Below are positions 44,136 to 53,460 of a stretch of 64,000 nt of DNA, piece by piece. A program made the position numbers and the translations under genes. This DNA is from Roseiarcus sp963732155 (GTDB lineage Bacteria; Pseudomonadota; Alphaproteobacteria; Rhizobiales; Beijerinckiaceae). Below the pieces are notes generated by a model. The model was not told the DNA's origin, did not search any database, and was given only the letters and a program-made list of their open reading frames with translations. How positions within the stretch are numbered: the stretch's first letter is position 1; each line of letters opens with the position of its first letter. The stretch covers positions 124,001 through 188,000 of the forward strand of contig CAVSYB010000015.1 of NCBI GenBank assembly GCA_963732155.1, in the 5' to 3' direction.

Positions 44136-46277
44136 TCAAGCGGCGGTCGCGACGACGCCGACCGTCAACAGCGCGGCGCGGTCGGCGCTCAAACCGACGG
44201 AGATTTCAAAGCGGCCCGGCTCGATCGCCGGTTGAAAGTCGCCGCGTGGGAACGCAAAGGCCGCCGCGGGAACGGGCAGTCGCGCGACGCCGCGCTCGCC
44301 CGGCGCAAGGCCGATCTTGGCGACGCCCTTCAATTCGAGCAGCGGGCGGGCGATGCTGGCGACGACGTCGCGAACGAACAAAAAGACCGACGCCTGGCTG
44401 GCCAAGGTCCCCTCATTGATGACATCGACCGACGCCAGAATGTCGTCGCCGGCTCTGAACGTCTGCGCGCTCACGCAAAGGTTCTCCAGCCTCAGCCGGC
44501 CGTATGACAGGCCGTGGCCGAACGGGAACTGTGGTTCGACCGGCATGTCCAGATACTTGCTGGTGAAATGGTCGTCGGGGTCGGCCGGACGCCCCGATGG
44601 CCGGGCGGCGTAGTAAATTGGCGCCTGTCCGATATCGCGCGGCCAGGTGACGGGCAGATGGCCCGTCGGATTGAATCGGCCGGTCACCACGTCGGCGATC
44701 GCATGGCCGGCCTCGCTGCCGAGAAACCACGCCGCGACCACCGCGCCGGCGCGCGCCATCAGCCAGGGCGCGATGAGAGGCCGCCCGGAGGAAAGCAGCG
44801 CGACGACCGGCTTGCCGGAATCGAGCGCCGCCTCGGCTAGCAGGCGCTGGCGGCCGGGCAGGTCGGGATTGGCCCGGCTCGCCGCCTCCCCGCTCATTGC
44901 GGCCGCTTCGCCAAGGCACATCACGATCGCGTCGGCCGACCGGCAGGCGGCGACCGCTTCGGCGATGCCCTCGACGGCCGTCCCGTCGATGCCGACGCCT
45001 TCGGCGAAGACGATCTCGCGGTCGGGCAGAGCGGCCCGCAAGCCCTCGAGGATCGTGACGGGGTCGTCAGGCTCTCCCGCCGCCGACCAGGAGCCGCGCA
45101 TGTCCGTGCGCGCCTTCGCCAGCGGGCCGATGACGGCGATGCGGCGCAGGCCCGCGGCGAGCGGCAAAACGCCGGAATTGGTCAAGACGACGATGGCGCG
45201 CCGCGCCGCCTCGCGCGCCAGCTCCCGCGGCGCGGCCAGTTGCGCGGCGTTGCGCGGCGCCGCCGGCGCGCCGCGCCGATAGGGGTCGTCGAACAGGCCG
45301 AGCCGTTGCTTCAGCGCCAGAACCCGCGACGCCGCCGCGTCGATCTGCGCCAACTCGACGAGACCGCGCTGCAGGGCGCCTCCCAGGCCGCGCGAATAGG
45401 CGCCGCTCACCATGTCGATATCGACGCCGGCCTTGAGCGCCAGCGCCGCCGCCTCGACGAGGTCGCCGGCGACGCCATGACGCACGAGTTCGGCGATGGC
45501 GTTATAGTCGCTGATGACGACGCCATCGAAGCCGGTTCGGCCCCTCAGCCAATCGCGCAGCAGAGCGACGTTGGCGGTCATCGGCACGCCGGCGATGTCG
45601 TTGAAGCCCGGCATGATCGCCGCGCAGCCGGCCGCCACGGCGGCTTGAAACGGCGGCAGATAGACTTCGTGCAACAGGCGTTCGGATACGTCGACCGACG
45701 CGTAGTCGAGTCCCGCCGTCGCCGCGCCGTAAGCGCAGAAATGCTTGGCCGTGGCGGCGATGCTGCCCGCGGCCGCGAGGTCGCTCCCTTGAAAGCCGCG
45801 CACCTTGGCCTCGGCGAACCGCGACGCCAGCCAGGGGTCTTCGCCGGGTCCCTCGGCAATTCGCCCCCAGCGGGGATCGCGCGCGATGTCGAGCATCGGC
45901 GCGAAGGTGATGGCGAGCCCGTCCTCCGCCGCTTCGAGCGCCGCCTGGCGCGCGGTGCGCTCCCAAAGCACGGGATCGAACGCGGCCGCCTCGGCGAGCG
46001 GAATCGGAAAAATGGTCCGATGCCCGTGGACCACGTCGAAGCCGAGGAGCAACGGGACGCCGAGACGGCTTTCCTCGACCGCCATCCTTTGAATGGCTCG
46101 CGCCGGCTCCGCCCCCCAGAGATTGAGCATGCCGCCGATTCGCCCGGCGCGAATCCCGGCGTCGACGTCGCTTGACAGGACCGGTCCAGTCACCGCGCGA
46201 TCCGCCGTCGCCATCGTGAGCTGGCCGATCTTTTCCTCGAGCGTCATCGCCGCCAGAAGCGCCTCGAGGCGGCTCAT
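44136..46277 (-). CDS. bglX: Glycoside hydrolase family 3 beta-glucosidase
   Basis: 713 residues from ATG 46277. The GH3 barrel (residues 1-320) has GFDVVHGHRTIFPIPLAEAA and PMLDIARDPRWGRIAEGPGE. The nucleophile aspartate lies in VVISDYNAI, about residue 257. The second alpha/beta domain (about 350-560) carries the acid/base region (GEAAAMSGEAASR), and a fibronectin-III-like domain ends the protein. This is the BglX architecture, but there is no signal peptide, so it should act in the cytoplasm on beta-linked gluco-oligosaccharides. It opens the sugar cluster, divergent from the ABC protein gene. The open frame continuing upstream is antisense to that gene. Confidence 0.92.
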   Translation of the reverse strand: MSRLEALLAAMTLEEKIGQLTMATADRAVTGPVLSSDVDAGIRAGRIGGMLNLWGAEPARAIQRMAVEESRLGVPLLLGFDVVHGHRTIFPIPLAEAAAFDPVLWERTARQAALEAAEDGLAITFAPMLDIARDPRWGRIAEGPGEDPWLASRFAEAKVRGFQGSDLAAAGSIAATAKHFCAYGAATAGLDYASVDVSERLLHEVYLPPFQAAVAAGCAAIMPGFNDIAGVPMTANVALLRDWLRGRTGFDGVVISDYNAIAELVRHGVAGDLVEAAALALKAGVDIDMVSGAYSRGLGGALQRGLVELAQIDAAASRVLALKQRLGLFDDPYRRGAPAAPRNAAQLAAPRELAREAARRAIVVLTNSGVLPLAAGLRRIAVIGPLAKARTDMRGSWSAAGEPDDPVTILEGLRAALPDREIVFAEGVGIDGTAVEGIAEAVAACRSADAIVMCLGEAAAMSGEAASRANPDLPGRQRLLAEAALDSGKPVVALLSSGRPLIAPWLMARAGAVVAAWFLGSEAGHAIADVVTGRFNPTGHLPVTWPRDIGQAPIYYAARPSGRPADPDDHFTSKYLDMPVEPQFPFGHGLSYGRLRLENLCVSAQTFRAGDDILASVDVINEGTLASQASVFLFVRDVVASIARPLLELKGVAKIGLAPGERGVARLPVPAAAFAFPRGDFQPAIEPGRFEISVGLSADRAALLTVGVVATAA

Positions 46278-46424
46278 CCGATGCCCCTTTTCATCTTTTC
46301 CCAATGATGCGAGCATTCTACCATGGAGGGGTTTATCCGCCCACTCCCGTGAGACAGGCGCACGCCGCGATCGCCACAACGAATGGGCGAGCCTGGCGGC
46401 AGGAGAGGAAGCGGGCCAGGCCTG

Positions 46425-48182
46425 ATGGCGGATCAATCCGGCAAAGCGGCGGCGCCGCGCGCCAGCGAGCCGGCGGCTGGCGACGGGCTGTGGCCCGAAC
46501 TGGCGATGATGGCGCGCGCCTTCATCGCTTCGGCCCAGCGCACCACATTGTTCATGCTGGCCGGCGCGACGGTCGTCGTCGTCGGCGCCACCGCCTATGG
46601 CCAGATCCGATTGAACGCCTGGAACAAGCCGTTCTACGACGCGCTCGCCAAGAAGGATTTCGAAGCCTTCCTCACCCAGCTTCTCGTCTTCGCCGTCATC
46701 GCCGCCGGCCTGCTGAGCCTCAACGTCGCCCAGGCCTGGCTGAACCAGATGCTGAAGCTGAAGCTGCGCGAAGGCCTCGCGCGCGATCTGCTCGACCAAT
46801 GGCTGGCGCCCGGCCGCGCCTTTCGCCTCGCCGGCGTGGCGGAAATCGGCGTCAATCCTGACCAGCGCATGCACGAGGACGCGCGCCATCTGACCGAACT
46901 GTCGACCGACCTCGGCATCGGCCTCCTGCAGGCTTCGCTGCTGCTCGCCAGCTTCATCGGCGTCCTGTGGATCATTTCGGATAGCGTGGTCTTCACCTTC
47001 GACGGCGGCCGGCGCACGATCCCCGGCTACATGGTGTGGTGCGCCCTCGCCTATGCGGCGGCCGGCTCCTGGCTGAGCTGGCGCGTCGGGCGGCCACTCA
47101 TCCCGCTCAACGTCGAGCGTTACGCGCGCGAGGCGGATCTGCGTTTCGCGCTGGTGCGCGTCAACGAGCACGCCGACGGCGTCGCCCTCGAAGGGGGCGA
47201 GGGCGATGAAAAGGCGCGCCTCAATCGCGATGCCGACGGCGTGTTCGCGGTGATGCGACGGCTCGTCACCGGCCTGACGCGCCTGACCTGGATCACCGCC
47301 GGATATGGTTGGCTCGCCATCATCGCGCCGATCCTCGCCGCTTCGCCGGGCTTTTTCGGCGGCGACCTGACGCTCGGCGGGTTGATGGTGGCGGCGGGCG
47401 CCTTCACCCAGGTGCAACAGTCGCTGCGCTGGTTCGTCGACAATTTCAACACCATCGCCGACTGGCTGGCGACGCTTCGCCGCGTCGCGCAGTTCCGCCG
47501 CGCCCTCCTCGATCTCGACAAGCCGGACCAACAAGCCGGCCGGATCGAGCGCGCACGCACGAGCGGAGGCAAGATCACGCTCGACGATTTGAGCGTCCAG
47601 TCCCCGGCCGGCTTCGAGAGGCTCGAAGAAGCGCATGTGGAAATTGCGCCCGGCGAACGCGTGCTCGTCACCGCGGAGTCCGGAGCGGGCCTGACGACCT
47701 TGTTCCGCGCCATTGCGGGCCTGTGGCCGTGGGGTTCCGGCCGCGTCGGCATCCCCGCCGCCGACAGCGTCATGTTCATGCCGCAGCGCCCTTACACGCC
47801 GCCGGGAGCGCTTCGCGAAACCTTGGCCTATCCCTCGCCGGCCGCCGCATTTCGCGACGAGGACCTCGTCGCCGCGTGCAACGGCGTCGCCCTGCAGCGC
47901 CTGGCGCCGGCGCTTGATCGCCGCGCGAACTGGGACGCCGAGCTGACCGGCGAGGAGGCGCAGCGCCTGGCTTTCGCGCGTCTGCTGCTGCACAAGCCGC
48001 GCTGGATTTGCATCGATAACGCCTTGGATTCGCTCGACGAAGCCGATCGCCGGACCATCCTGGCGCTGTTCGACAAGGAGCTCGCCGGATCGGGCGTGAT
48101 CAGCTTCGGCCACCGCGATCTGGACGAGGGATTCTCAGCCCGCATTGTGCGCTTGATCAAAATGCCGGAAAAATCGACCTGA
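46425..48182 (+). CDS. SbmA/YddA-like ABC permease-ATPase with degenerate ATPase site
   Basis: 585 residues from ATG 46425. The N-terminal 330 residues are the ABC_membrane_2 (SbmA/BacA/YddA) domain: LNAWNKPFYDALAKKDFEAF, then NPDQRMHEDARHLTELSTDL and QSLRWFVDNFNTIADW. A fused ATPase domain follows, but key positions differ from the family. Walker A reads ESGAGLTTLF, with leucine (about residue 423) in place of the lysine. Walker B reads CIDNALDSLDE, with asparagine (about 532) in place of the catalytic glutamate. The signature reads LTGEEAQR. The histidine of the H-loop remains. It is probably unable to hydrolyse ATP. It sits between GH3 and the GH144-like enzyme. Confidence 0.88.
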   Translation: MADQSGKAAAPRASEPAAGDGLWPELAMMARAFIASAQRTTLFMLAGATVVVVGATAYGQIRLNAWNKPFYDALAKKDFEAFLTQLLVFAVIAAGLLSLNVAQAWLNQMLKLKLREGLARDLLDQWLAPGRAFRLAGVAEIGVNPDQRMHEDARHLTELSTDLGIGLLQASLLLASFIGVLWIISDSVVFTFDGGRRTIPGYMVWCALAYAAAGSWLSWRVGRPLIPLNVERYAREADLRFALVRVNEHADGVALEGGEGDEKARLNRDADGVFAVMRRLVTGLTRLTWITAGYGWLAIIAPILAASPGFFGGDLTLGGLMVAAGAFTQVQQSLRWFVDNFNTIADWLATLRRVAQFRRALLDLDKPDQQAGRIERARTSGGKITLDDLSVQSPAGFERLEEAHVEIAPGERVLVTAESGAGLTTLFRAIAGLWPWGSGRVGIPAADSVMFMPQRPYTPPGALRETLAYPSPAAAFRDEDLVAACNGVALQRLAPALDRRANWDAELTGEEAQRLAFARLLLHKPRWICIDNALDSLDEADRRTILALFDKELAGSGVISFGHRDLDEGFSARIVRLIKMPEKST

Positions 48183-48251
48183 CCGCCCGAATTTGCGATC
48201 GGGCGCGCGGCGCGCCGACGAGGCGCCGGAGACAAAAGGATTGTTTCAGGA

Positions 48252-49544
48252 ATGCCTACGAAGAGCCGCGCCTCCGAAAGACGCCGACGTCCATCGAGGC
48301 TTCAGGCCGGACTATCCGACGAAGCGCTGCTCGATCTCATCCAACGGCAGACCATCCGTTTTTTTTGGGACGGCGCGCACCCCGTCAGCGGCCTCCCGTT
48401 GGATCGCGTCCGGCTCTCCCGGACGCAGCCCGATGATCGCGTCGGCATCGGCGGCGCCGGCTTCGGCTTCATGGCGATCGTCGTGGCGGTCGAGCGCGGC
48501 TGGATCGAAAGAGAGGCGGCGCTCGATCGTCTGACCGCGATGCTGGGCTTTCTGGAAAAGACGGGTTGCTATCACGGCCTGTTCCCGCATTACGTGAATG
48601 GCCGCACCGGCGCGACCATGCCGTTCGGCCGCAAGGACGACGGCGGCGATCTCGTCGAGAGCGCCTATCTGTTCCAGGGACTATTGTGCGCGCGACAATA
48701 TTTCGATCGCGACTCCGCCGCCGAAAAGAGCCTGCGCGAACGGATCGGCTGGATGTGGCGCGAGGCCGAATGGAGCTGGCATACCCGCGACGGACGCCAC
48801 GTGCTCACCTGGCACTGGAGTCCGAACAACGGCTGGAGCCTCGACGCCGAGATCCGCGGCTGGAACGAATGCCTGATCGCCTACGTGCTCGCCGCCGCTT
48901 CGCCGACCTTTTCGATCGACCCCGTCGTCTACCACGACGGGTGGGCGCAAGCGCGCGCCTTCGACAATCGGAGAAGCTATTACGGCATCGAACTGCCGCT
49001 TGGCCCGGATTATGGGGGCCCGCTTTTCTTCAGCCAATATTCGTTCTGCGGGCTTGATCCGCGCGGACTGAGGGATCGCTATGCGGACTATTGGCTGCAG
49101 AACGAGCGCCACACCCGGATCAACTACGAACATTGCGTTCGCAATCCCCACAACTACAGGGGTTATGGGGCCTCGTGCTGGGGGCTGACGGCGAGCGACG
49201 ATCCGAACGGTTACGCCGTCCACGCGCCGGATCATGATAACGGGGTCATTTCGCCGACGGCGGCGCTGTCGAGCTTTCCCTACGCGCCGGAACAGGCGAT
49301 GCGGGCGCTCCGCTATTTCCATGAGGTCGTCGGCGGCAAGATTTGGGGCCCGTACGGCTTCACCGACGCGTTCAGCGAAAGCCGCAACTGGCACGCCGAC
49401 ACCTATCTGGCGATCGACCAGGGGCCGATCGTCGCGATGATCGAGAACCACCGGACGGGATTGTTGTGGAAACTGTTCATGAAGGATGAGGACGTGCGCG
49501 GCGGGCTGAAGAAGCTGGGCTTCCAGAGCCCGCATCTGGCTTGA
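48252..49544 (+). CDS. Glucoamylase-like (PF10091) / GH144-type glucan hydrolase
   Basis: 430 residues without signal peptide. It matches the glycoamylase domain of GH144, whose characterised members are endo-beta-1,2-glucanases. An (alpha/alpha)6 barrel is indicated by helices such as RQTIRFFWDGAHPVSGL and GFGFMAIVVAVERGWI. Catalytic-cleft text includes the acidic LVESAYLFQGLL and the motif NDPNGYAVHAPDHDNGVI-like stretch near residue 320 (SDDPNGYAVHAPDHDNGVIS). It is followed 12 bases later by the GH15 gene with an ACGGAG ribosome site, so they form an operon. The presumed substrate is beta-1,2-glucan or related oligosaccharides in the cytoplasm. Confidence 0.82.
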   Translation: MPTKSRASERRRRPSRLQAGLSDEALLDLIQRQTIRFFWDGAHPVSGLPLDRVRLSRTQPDDRVGIGGAGFGFMAIVVAVERGWIEREAALDRLTAMLGFLEKTGCYHGLFPHYVNGRTGATMPFGRKDDGGDLVESAYLFQGLLCARQYFDRDSAAEKSLRERIGWMWREAEWSWHTRDGRHVLTWHWSPNNGWSLDAEIRGWNECLIAYVLAAASPTFSIDPVVYHDGWAQARAFDNRRSYYGIELPLGPDYGGPLFFSQYSFCGLDPRGLRDRYADYWLQNERHTRINYEHCVRNPHNYRGYGASCWGLTASDDPNGYAVHAPDHDNGVISPTAALSSFPYAPEQAMRALRYFHEVVGGKIWGPYGFTDAFSESRNWHADTYLAIDQGPIVAMIENHRTGLLWKLFMKDEDVRGGLKKLGFQSPHLA

Positions 49545-49556
49545 ACGGAGCCGCCG

Positions 49557-51041
49557 ATGCCGGCAGCGGATCAACCGAGCGCCGTCGCAACAGGCCATTC
49601 CACCGGCGCTTTGCTGCCCGAGTGGATGGACGCCCAGTACCGGTTGTCGGCCGCCGCCATGCTGCGGAGCGTCTCGGCCGTTCATCTCGTCAAACAGCGG
49701 CCGGGGTTCGGGCAGACGATCAGACCCGCCAGGGGATCGGTGCTCGCTTCGCCTTCGATCGCCTCGTATGACCCCGACCCCGACTATTTCTTCCACTGGC
49801 TGCGCGACTCGGCGATCGTCATCGACGCGGCCAGGATTTTGATCGAGGAAGGCGCCGGGGACTCCGGCATCGCCGAGCGCGTGCGGGACTTCGTTCGCTT
49901 CAGCCTCGCTCTGCGCGATCTGGACGGGCGCGTGCTGTTAAGCCGCGGCGCGGTCGGCGCGGCGGTCAGCCCGGATTTCCTCCAATACGTGCGCTCCGAG
50001 GACGAATTGCGCGCGGCGGTCGGCGACCGCCTTCTCGGCGAAACGCAATTCAATCCGGACGGCACCCTGGACATCATCAAATGGGCGCGCCCGCAGCACG
50101 ACGGCCCGGCGCTGCGCGCGCTCACGGTCATGCAACTCGGGCGGCTGGGCGTGTTCGACGACGCCGAAATCCGCGATGCGGCGCGCGGGCTGCTCGAAGC
50201 CGATCTGGCGTTCACTCATCGACGCTGGCGCGAGCCGTCGTTCGATATCTGGGAGGAGCGGGGCGGCCATCACTACTACACCCGCCTGGTGCAGTTCGCG
50301 GCGCTTTGCGACGGCGCGCAATGGATGGACGAGGCGGGCGACTCCAGCCGCGCGCGCGCCTGCCGCGCGGCCTCCCGCGAAATTGCCGCCCGGCTTGACG
50401 GCCACTGGGTCGCCGCCAAGGGTTTCTATTCGAGCCGCGTCGGCGAGGCGGACGGCGAAGCGGAAAAGGAGCTCGACATCGCGACCATTCTCGCCGTCAA
50501 TCACGCCGGGCGCGAAGAGGGCCCCCATAGCGCGCTCGACCCGAAGGCCCAGGCGACGTTGGCTCGTCTGGAAAATCTGTTCGCCGCCGACTATCCGATC
50601 AATCAATCCTTGCCCCCGGGTCGCGGCGCGGCGATGGGCCGCTACGAGGGAGACCGCTATTACAGCGGCGGCGCCTATTATTTCGCCACACTCGGCGCCG
50701 CGGAATTCTTCTTCCGGCTGGCGGGCGCTGTGGCGCGCGGCGCGCCGACAAATGAAGCGGCGCGAGACCGGCTTTCCTTGCCCGCGGTGATGGTTGGAAC
50801 GAATCAAACGCTCGATCGTTCCGTTATTTTCGAGGCGCTCATCTCGCGAGGCGACGGTTTCATGGCGACGGTCCGCGCCTATACGCCGGCGAACGGGGAG
50901 TTGGCCGAACAGTTCGATCGCGCGACTGGACGGCAGACGTCTTCGAAGGACCTCGCCTGGAGCCATGCGGCGCTCATCACCGCCGTCGCCGCGCGCCGGG
51001 CGGCCTGTCGCGCGGGGCGAAAGGCGAGCCCTCGCGCGTGA
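49557..51041 (+). CDS. Glycoside hydrolase family 15 (glucoamylase-like)
   Basis: 494 residues with the (alpha/alpha)6 catalytic domain of GH15. The substrate-site motif FHWLRDSAIVIDAARI is near residue 80, the general-acid glutamate region WEERGGHHYYTR is near 230, and the tail GRQTSSKDLAWSHAALITAV, typical of the catalytic-base region, is near 465. GH15 enzymes release glucose from the non-reducing end of alpha-1,4, alpha-1,6 or alpha,alpha-1,1 glucans. There is no starch-binding domain and no signal peptide. It lies 12 bases after the GH144-like gene and 89 bases before the SDR gene. Confidence 0.88.
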   Translation: MPAADQPSAVATGHSTGALLPEWMDAQYRLSAAAMLRSVSAVHLVKQRPGFGQTIRPARGSVLASPSIASYDPDPDYFFHWLRDSAIVIDAARILIEEGAGDSGIAERVRDFVRFSLALRDLDGRVLLSRGAVGAAVSPDFLQYVRSEDELRAAVGDRLLGETQFNPDGTLDIIKWARPQHDGPALRALTVMQLGRLGVFDDAEIRDAARGLLEADLAFTHRRWREPSFDIWEERGGHHYYTRLVQFAALCDGAQWMDEAGDSSRARACRAASREIAARLDGHWVAAKGFYSSRVGEADGEAEKELDIATILAVNHAGREEGPHSALDPKAQATLARLENLFAADYPINQSLPPGRGAAMGRYEGDRYYSGGAYYFATLGAAEFFFRLAGAVARGAPTNEAARDRLSLPAVMVGTNQTLDRSVIFEALISRGDGFMATVRAYTPANGELAEQFDRATGRQTSSKDLAWSHAALITAVAARRAACRAGRKASPRA

Positions 51042-51130
51042 GGGGCGCGACAAAGCGCGAGACGGCGTGATAGCCTTTCTTCAACGGCCGCTGTCGCGGA
51101 CGCCCGACCGGACCAACGAGGAAAAATGCG

Positions 51131-51898
51131 ATGTCGCTCCAGGGCAAGGTCGCCATCGTCACCGGCGGCAACAGCGGGATCGGCCGGGCGATCGCGCTCG
51201 GTCTCGCCAGGGCCGGGGCCAGCATCGTGATCGACTACGTCGCCGATCCCGCGGCGACCGATGCGCTCGAGCGCGAGATCGTCGCGCTCGGCGATAAGGC
51301 GGTCGGCGTGGACGCCGACGTCAGCCGGGTCGACGAGCTGCAGAAACTCGTCGACGCCGCGGTCGCGGCGTTCGGGCGCGTCGACGTGATGGTCAACAAC
51401 GCCGGGGTCGAAACCCGCACCTCGGTGCTCGACACCACCGAAGCGCAATACGACAGGGTGCTGTCGATCAACCTCAAGAGCGCGTTCTTCGGCACTCAAA
51501 TCGCCGCCAGACAAATGATCGAGCAGGGCGGCGGCGGACGGATCATCAACATCACGTCGGTCCATGAGGATTGGCCGATGCCGGGCAATACCGCCTATTG
51601 CCTGGCCAAGGGCGGCATGCGGATGCTGACGCGCACCGCAGGCGTCGAATTGGCGGGCCGCGGCGTACTGGTCGTCGGGGTGGGTCCCGGCGCGGTGGCG
51701 ACGCCGATCAATCTTTCGACAATGAAGGACCCGGCGCTGCTCTCCAAATTGGACGCCGCAATTCCCCTCGGGCGCATGGCGCAGCCGGAGGAGATCGCCA
51801 ATGTCGTGGTGTTCCTGGCCGGCGACGGGGCGAGCTATCTGACCGCGACGACGATTTTCGCCGACGGCGGGATGATGCAGAACAGCGTCGGACTCTAG
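51131..51898 (+). CDS. SDR-family dehydrogenase, glucose 1-dehydrogenase-like
   Basis: 255 residues, a classical short-chain dehydrogenase. Motifs: TGGNSGIG near residue 11 (Rossmann), NNAGVE near 88, active-site Ser in ITSVHEDWP, and the YxxxK catalytic pair in YCLAKGG. The text SVHEDWPMPGN, FADGGMMQNSVGL and length match glucose 1-dehydrogenases, which oxidise beta-D-glucose to gluconolactone with NAD(P). GAGGAAA precedes ATG 51131. It is directly followed, 4 bases after its stop, by the GMC oxidase. It would take glucose released by the GH15 and GH3 enzymes. Confidence 0.9.
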   Translation: MSLQGKVAIVTGGNSGIGRAIALGLARAGASIVIDYVADPAATDALEREIVALGDKAVGVDADVSRVDELQKLVDAAVAAFGRVDVMVNNAGVETRTSVLDTTEAQYDRVLSINLKSAFFGTQIAARQMIEQGGGGRIINITSVHEDWPMPGNTAYCLAKGGMRMLTRTAGVELAGRGVLVVGVGPGAVATPINLSTMKDPALLSKLDAAIPLGRMAQPEEIANVVVFLAGDGASYLTATTIFADGGMMQNSVGL

Positions 51899-51902
51899 GA
51901 CG

Positions 51903-53456
51903 GTGGGCGAGCGATACGACGTCCTGATCATCGGCAGCGGCGCGGGCGGCGGCACGCTCGCGCACCGGCTGGCGCCCTCCGGCAAGAAGATCCTCATCCT
52001 GGAGCGCGGCGACTGGCTGCCGCGCGAGGCGCGCAACTGGCATGTCGAAGACGTGTTTCGGGCCAACCGCTACGTCTCCCCCGAGACATGGCTGTCGCCC
52101 GACGGCGCGACGTTCCAGCCCCAGGTTCACTATTTCGTCGGCGGCGCCACCAAGGTTTTCGGCGCGGCGCTCTATCGCCTGCGAAAGGAGGACTTCGGCG
52201 CGATACGGCATTATGACGGCGTCTCGCCCGCCTGGCCGATCGCCTACGACGAACTCGAGCCCTACTACACCGAGGCCGAGCAGCTCTATCAGGTGCACGG
52301 CGAACGCGGCCTCGACCCCACCGAACCGCCGGCGAGCGCGCCCTATCCGGCGCCGCCGGTCTCGCACGAACCGCGCATCCAGAAGCTTCACGACGATCTC
52401 GCCGCCGCCGGCTACCACCCGTTTCCGGCGCCCTCCGCGGTGATGCTGAACGAAGCGGACATGGCCTACAGCCGCTGCATCCGCTGCCAGACCTGCGACG
52501 GATTCCCGTGCCTCCTGCACGCCAAGGCCGACGCGGAAGTCATCGCCGTCCGTCCCGCGCTGGAGCGGCCCAACGTCACCTTGCTGCGCAACGCGCGGGC
52601 GGTGAAGCTCGAGACGAACGGCGCCGGAACGGCGGTCGCCGGCGTCGTCGCCGAGGTCAACGGCGCGCCGCAGCGTTTCGAGGCCGACATCGTGGTCGTC
52701 TCCTGCGGAGCGGCGAACTCGGCCGCGCTGCTCCTGCGGTCGGCGAGCGACCGGCATCCCGCCGGTCTCGCCAACGGCTCGGGCCAGGTCGGGCGGAACT
52801 ACATGTTTCACAACAGCCAGGCGGTTCTCGCGCTGTCGTTGACCCCGAACGACACGATGTTCCAGAAGACGCTGGCGCTCAACGACTTCTATTTCGGCAT
52901 GGAGGGCTTCCCCTATCCGATGGGCAATATCCAGATGATCGGCAAGACGCTGGCCGGCATGTATCGCGCCGAGAAGCCGCTGCTCACCGCGCTGGTCCCC
53001 GATCGCGCGCTGGAGGAGGTCGCGCGCCACGCCGTCGATTTCTGGCTGACCACCGAAGACCTCCCCGACCCCGAGAATCGGGTGACCGTCGATCGGGAGG
53101 GACGCATCAGCCTCGCCTATACGCCGAACAATCAGGTTCCGACGCGCAAGCTTTACGACAAGTTGCGCGCGATGCTGGGCGAAATCGGCCTGCAGCCGCA
53201 GCATCTGGTCGGCCGCGATCTATACATGCAAAGCGACATTCCGCTGGCCGGCTGCGCGCATCAGGCCGGCACCTGTCGATTCGGCGGCGATCCCGCCTCT
53301 TCCGTGCTCGACCGCGATTGCAAGGCGCACGAGTTGGACAATCTCTATGTCGTCGACACCAGCTTCTTCGTCAGCATCGGCGCGGTGAACCCCTCGCTGA
53401 CCGCCATCGCCAATGCCCTGCGGGTGGGCGACCATCTGCTTCGACGCTTGGGTTAG
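51903..53456 (+). CDS. GMC-family flavin oxidoreductase
   Basis: 517 residues from GTG 51903. The FAD-binding GSGAGGGTLA is at residues 11-20, and ILERGDW follows near residue 35. The GMC C-terminal half carries the active-site histidine in GCAHQAGTCRFGG and the asparagine of GAVNPSLTAIANALR. An unusual cysteine-rich loop, CIRCQTCDGFPCLLHAKADA, lies near residue 194, conserved in the bacterial GMC branch near sugar clusters as far as I recall. It oxidises an alcohol or sugar, substrate unknown. There is no signal peptide. It follows the SDR gene at 4 bases, so the two are coupled. Confidence 0.9.
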   Translation: MGERYDVLIIGSGAGGGTLAHRLAPSGKKILILERGDWLPREARNWHVEDVFRANRYVSPETWLSPDGATFQPQVHYFVGGATKVFGAALYRLRKEDFGAIRHYDGVSPAWPIAYDELEPYYTEAEQLYQVHGERGLDPTEPPASAPYPAPPVSHEPRIQKLHDDLAAAGYHPFPAPSAVMLNEADMAYSRCIRCQTCDGFPCLLHAKADAEVIAVRPALERPNVTLLRNARAVKLETNGAGTAVAGVVAEVNGAPQRFEADIVVVSCGAANSAALLLRSASDRHPAGLANGSGQVGRNYMFHNSQAVLALSLTPNDTMFQKTLALNDFYFGMEGFPYPMGNIQMIGKTLAGMYRAEKPLLTALVPDRALEEVARHAVDFWLTTEDLPDPENRVTVDREGRISLAYTPNNQVPTRKLYDKLRAMLGEIGLQPQHLVGRDLYMQSDIPLAGCAHQAGTCRFGGDPASSVLDRDCKAHELDNLYVVDTSFFVSIGAVNPSLTAIANALRVGDHLLRRLG

Positions 53457-53460
53457 GCGA

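Noticed and set aside
46278..48113. Open frame extending the GH3 gene far upstream on the minus strand
   Set aside because: It is antisense to the ABC protein gene, lacks GH3 similarity and follows the GC-rich codon pattern of the opposite strand. The GH3 N-terminus is clearly at 46277.
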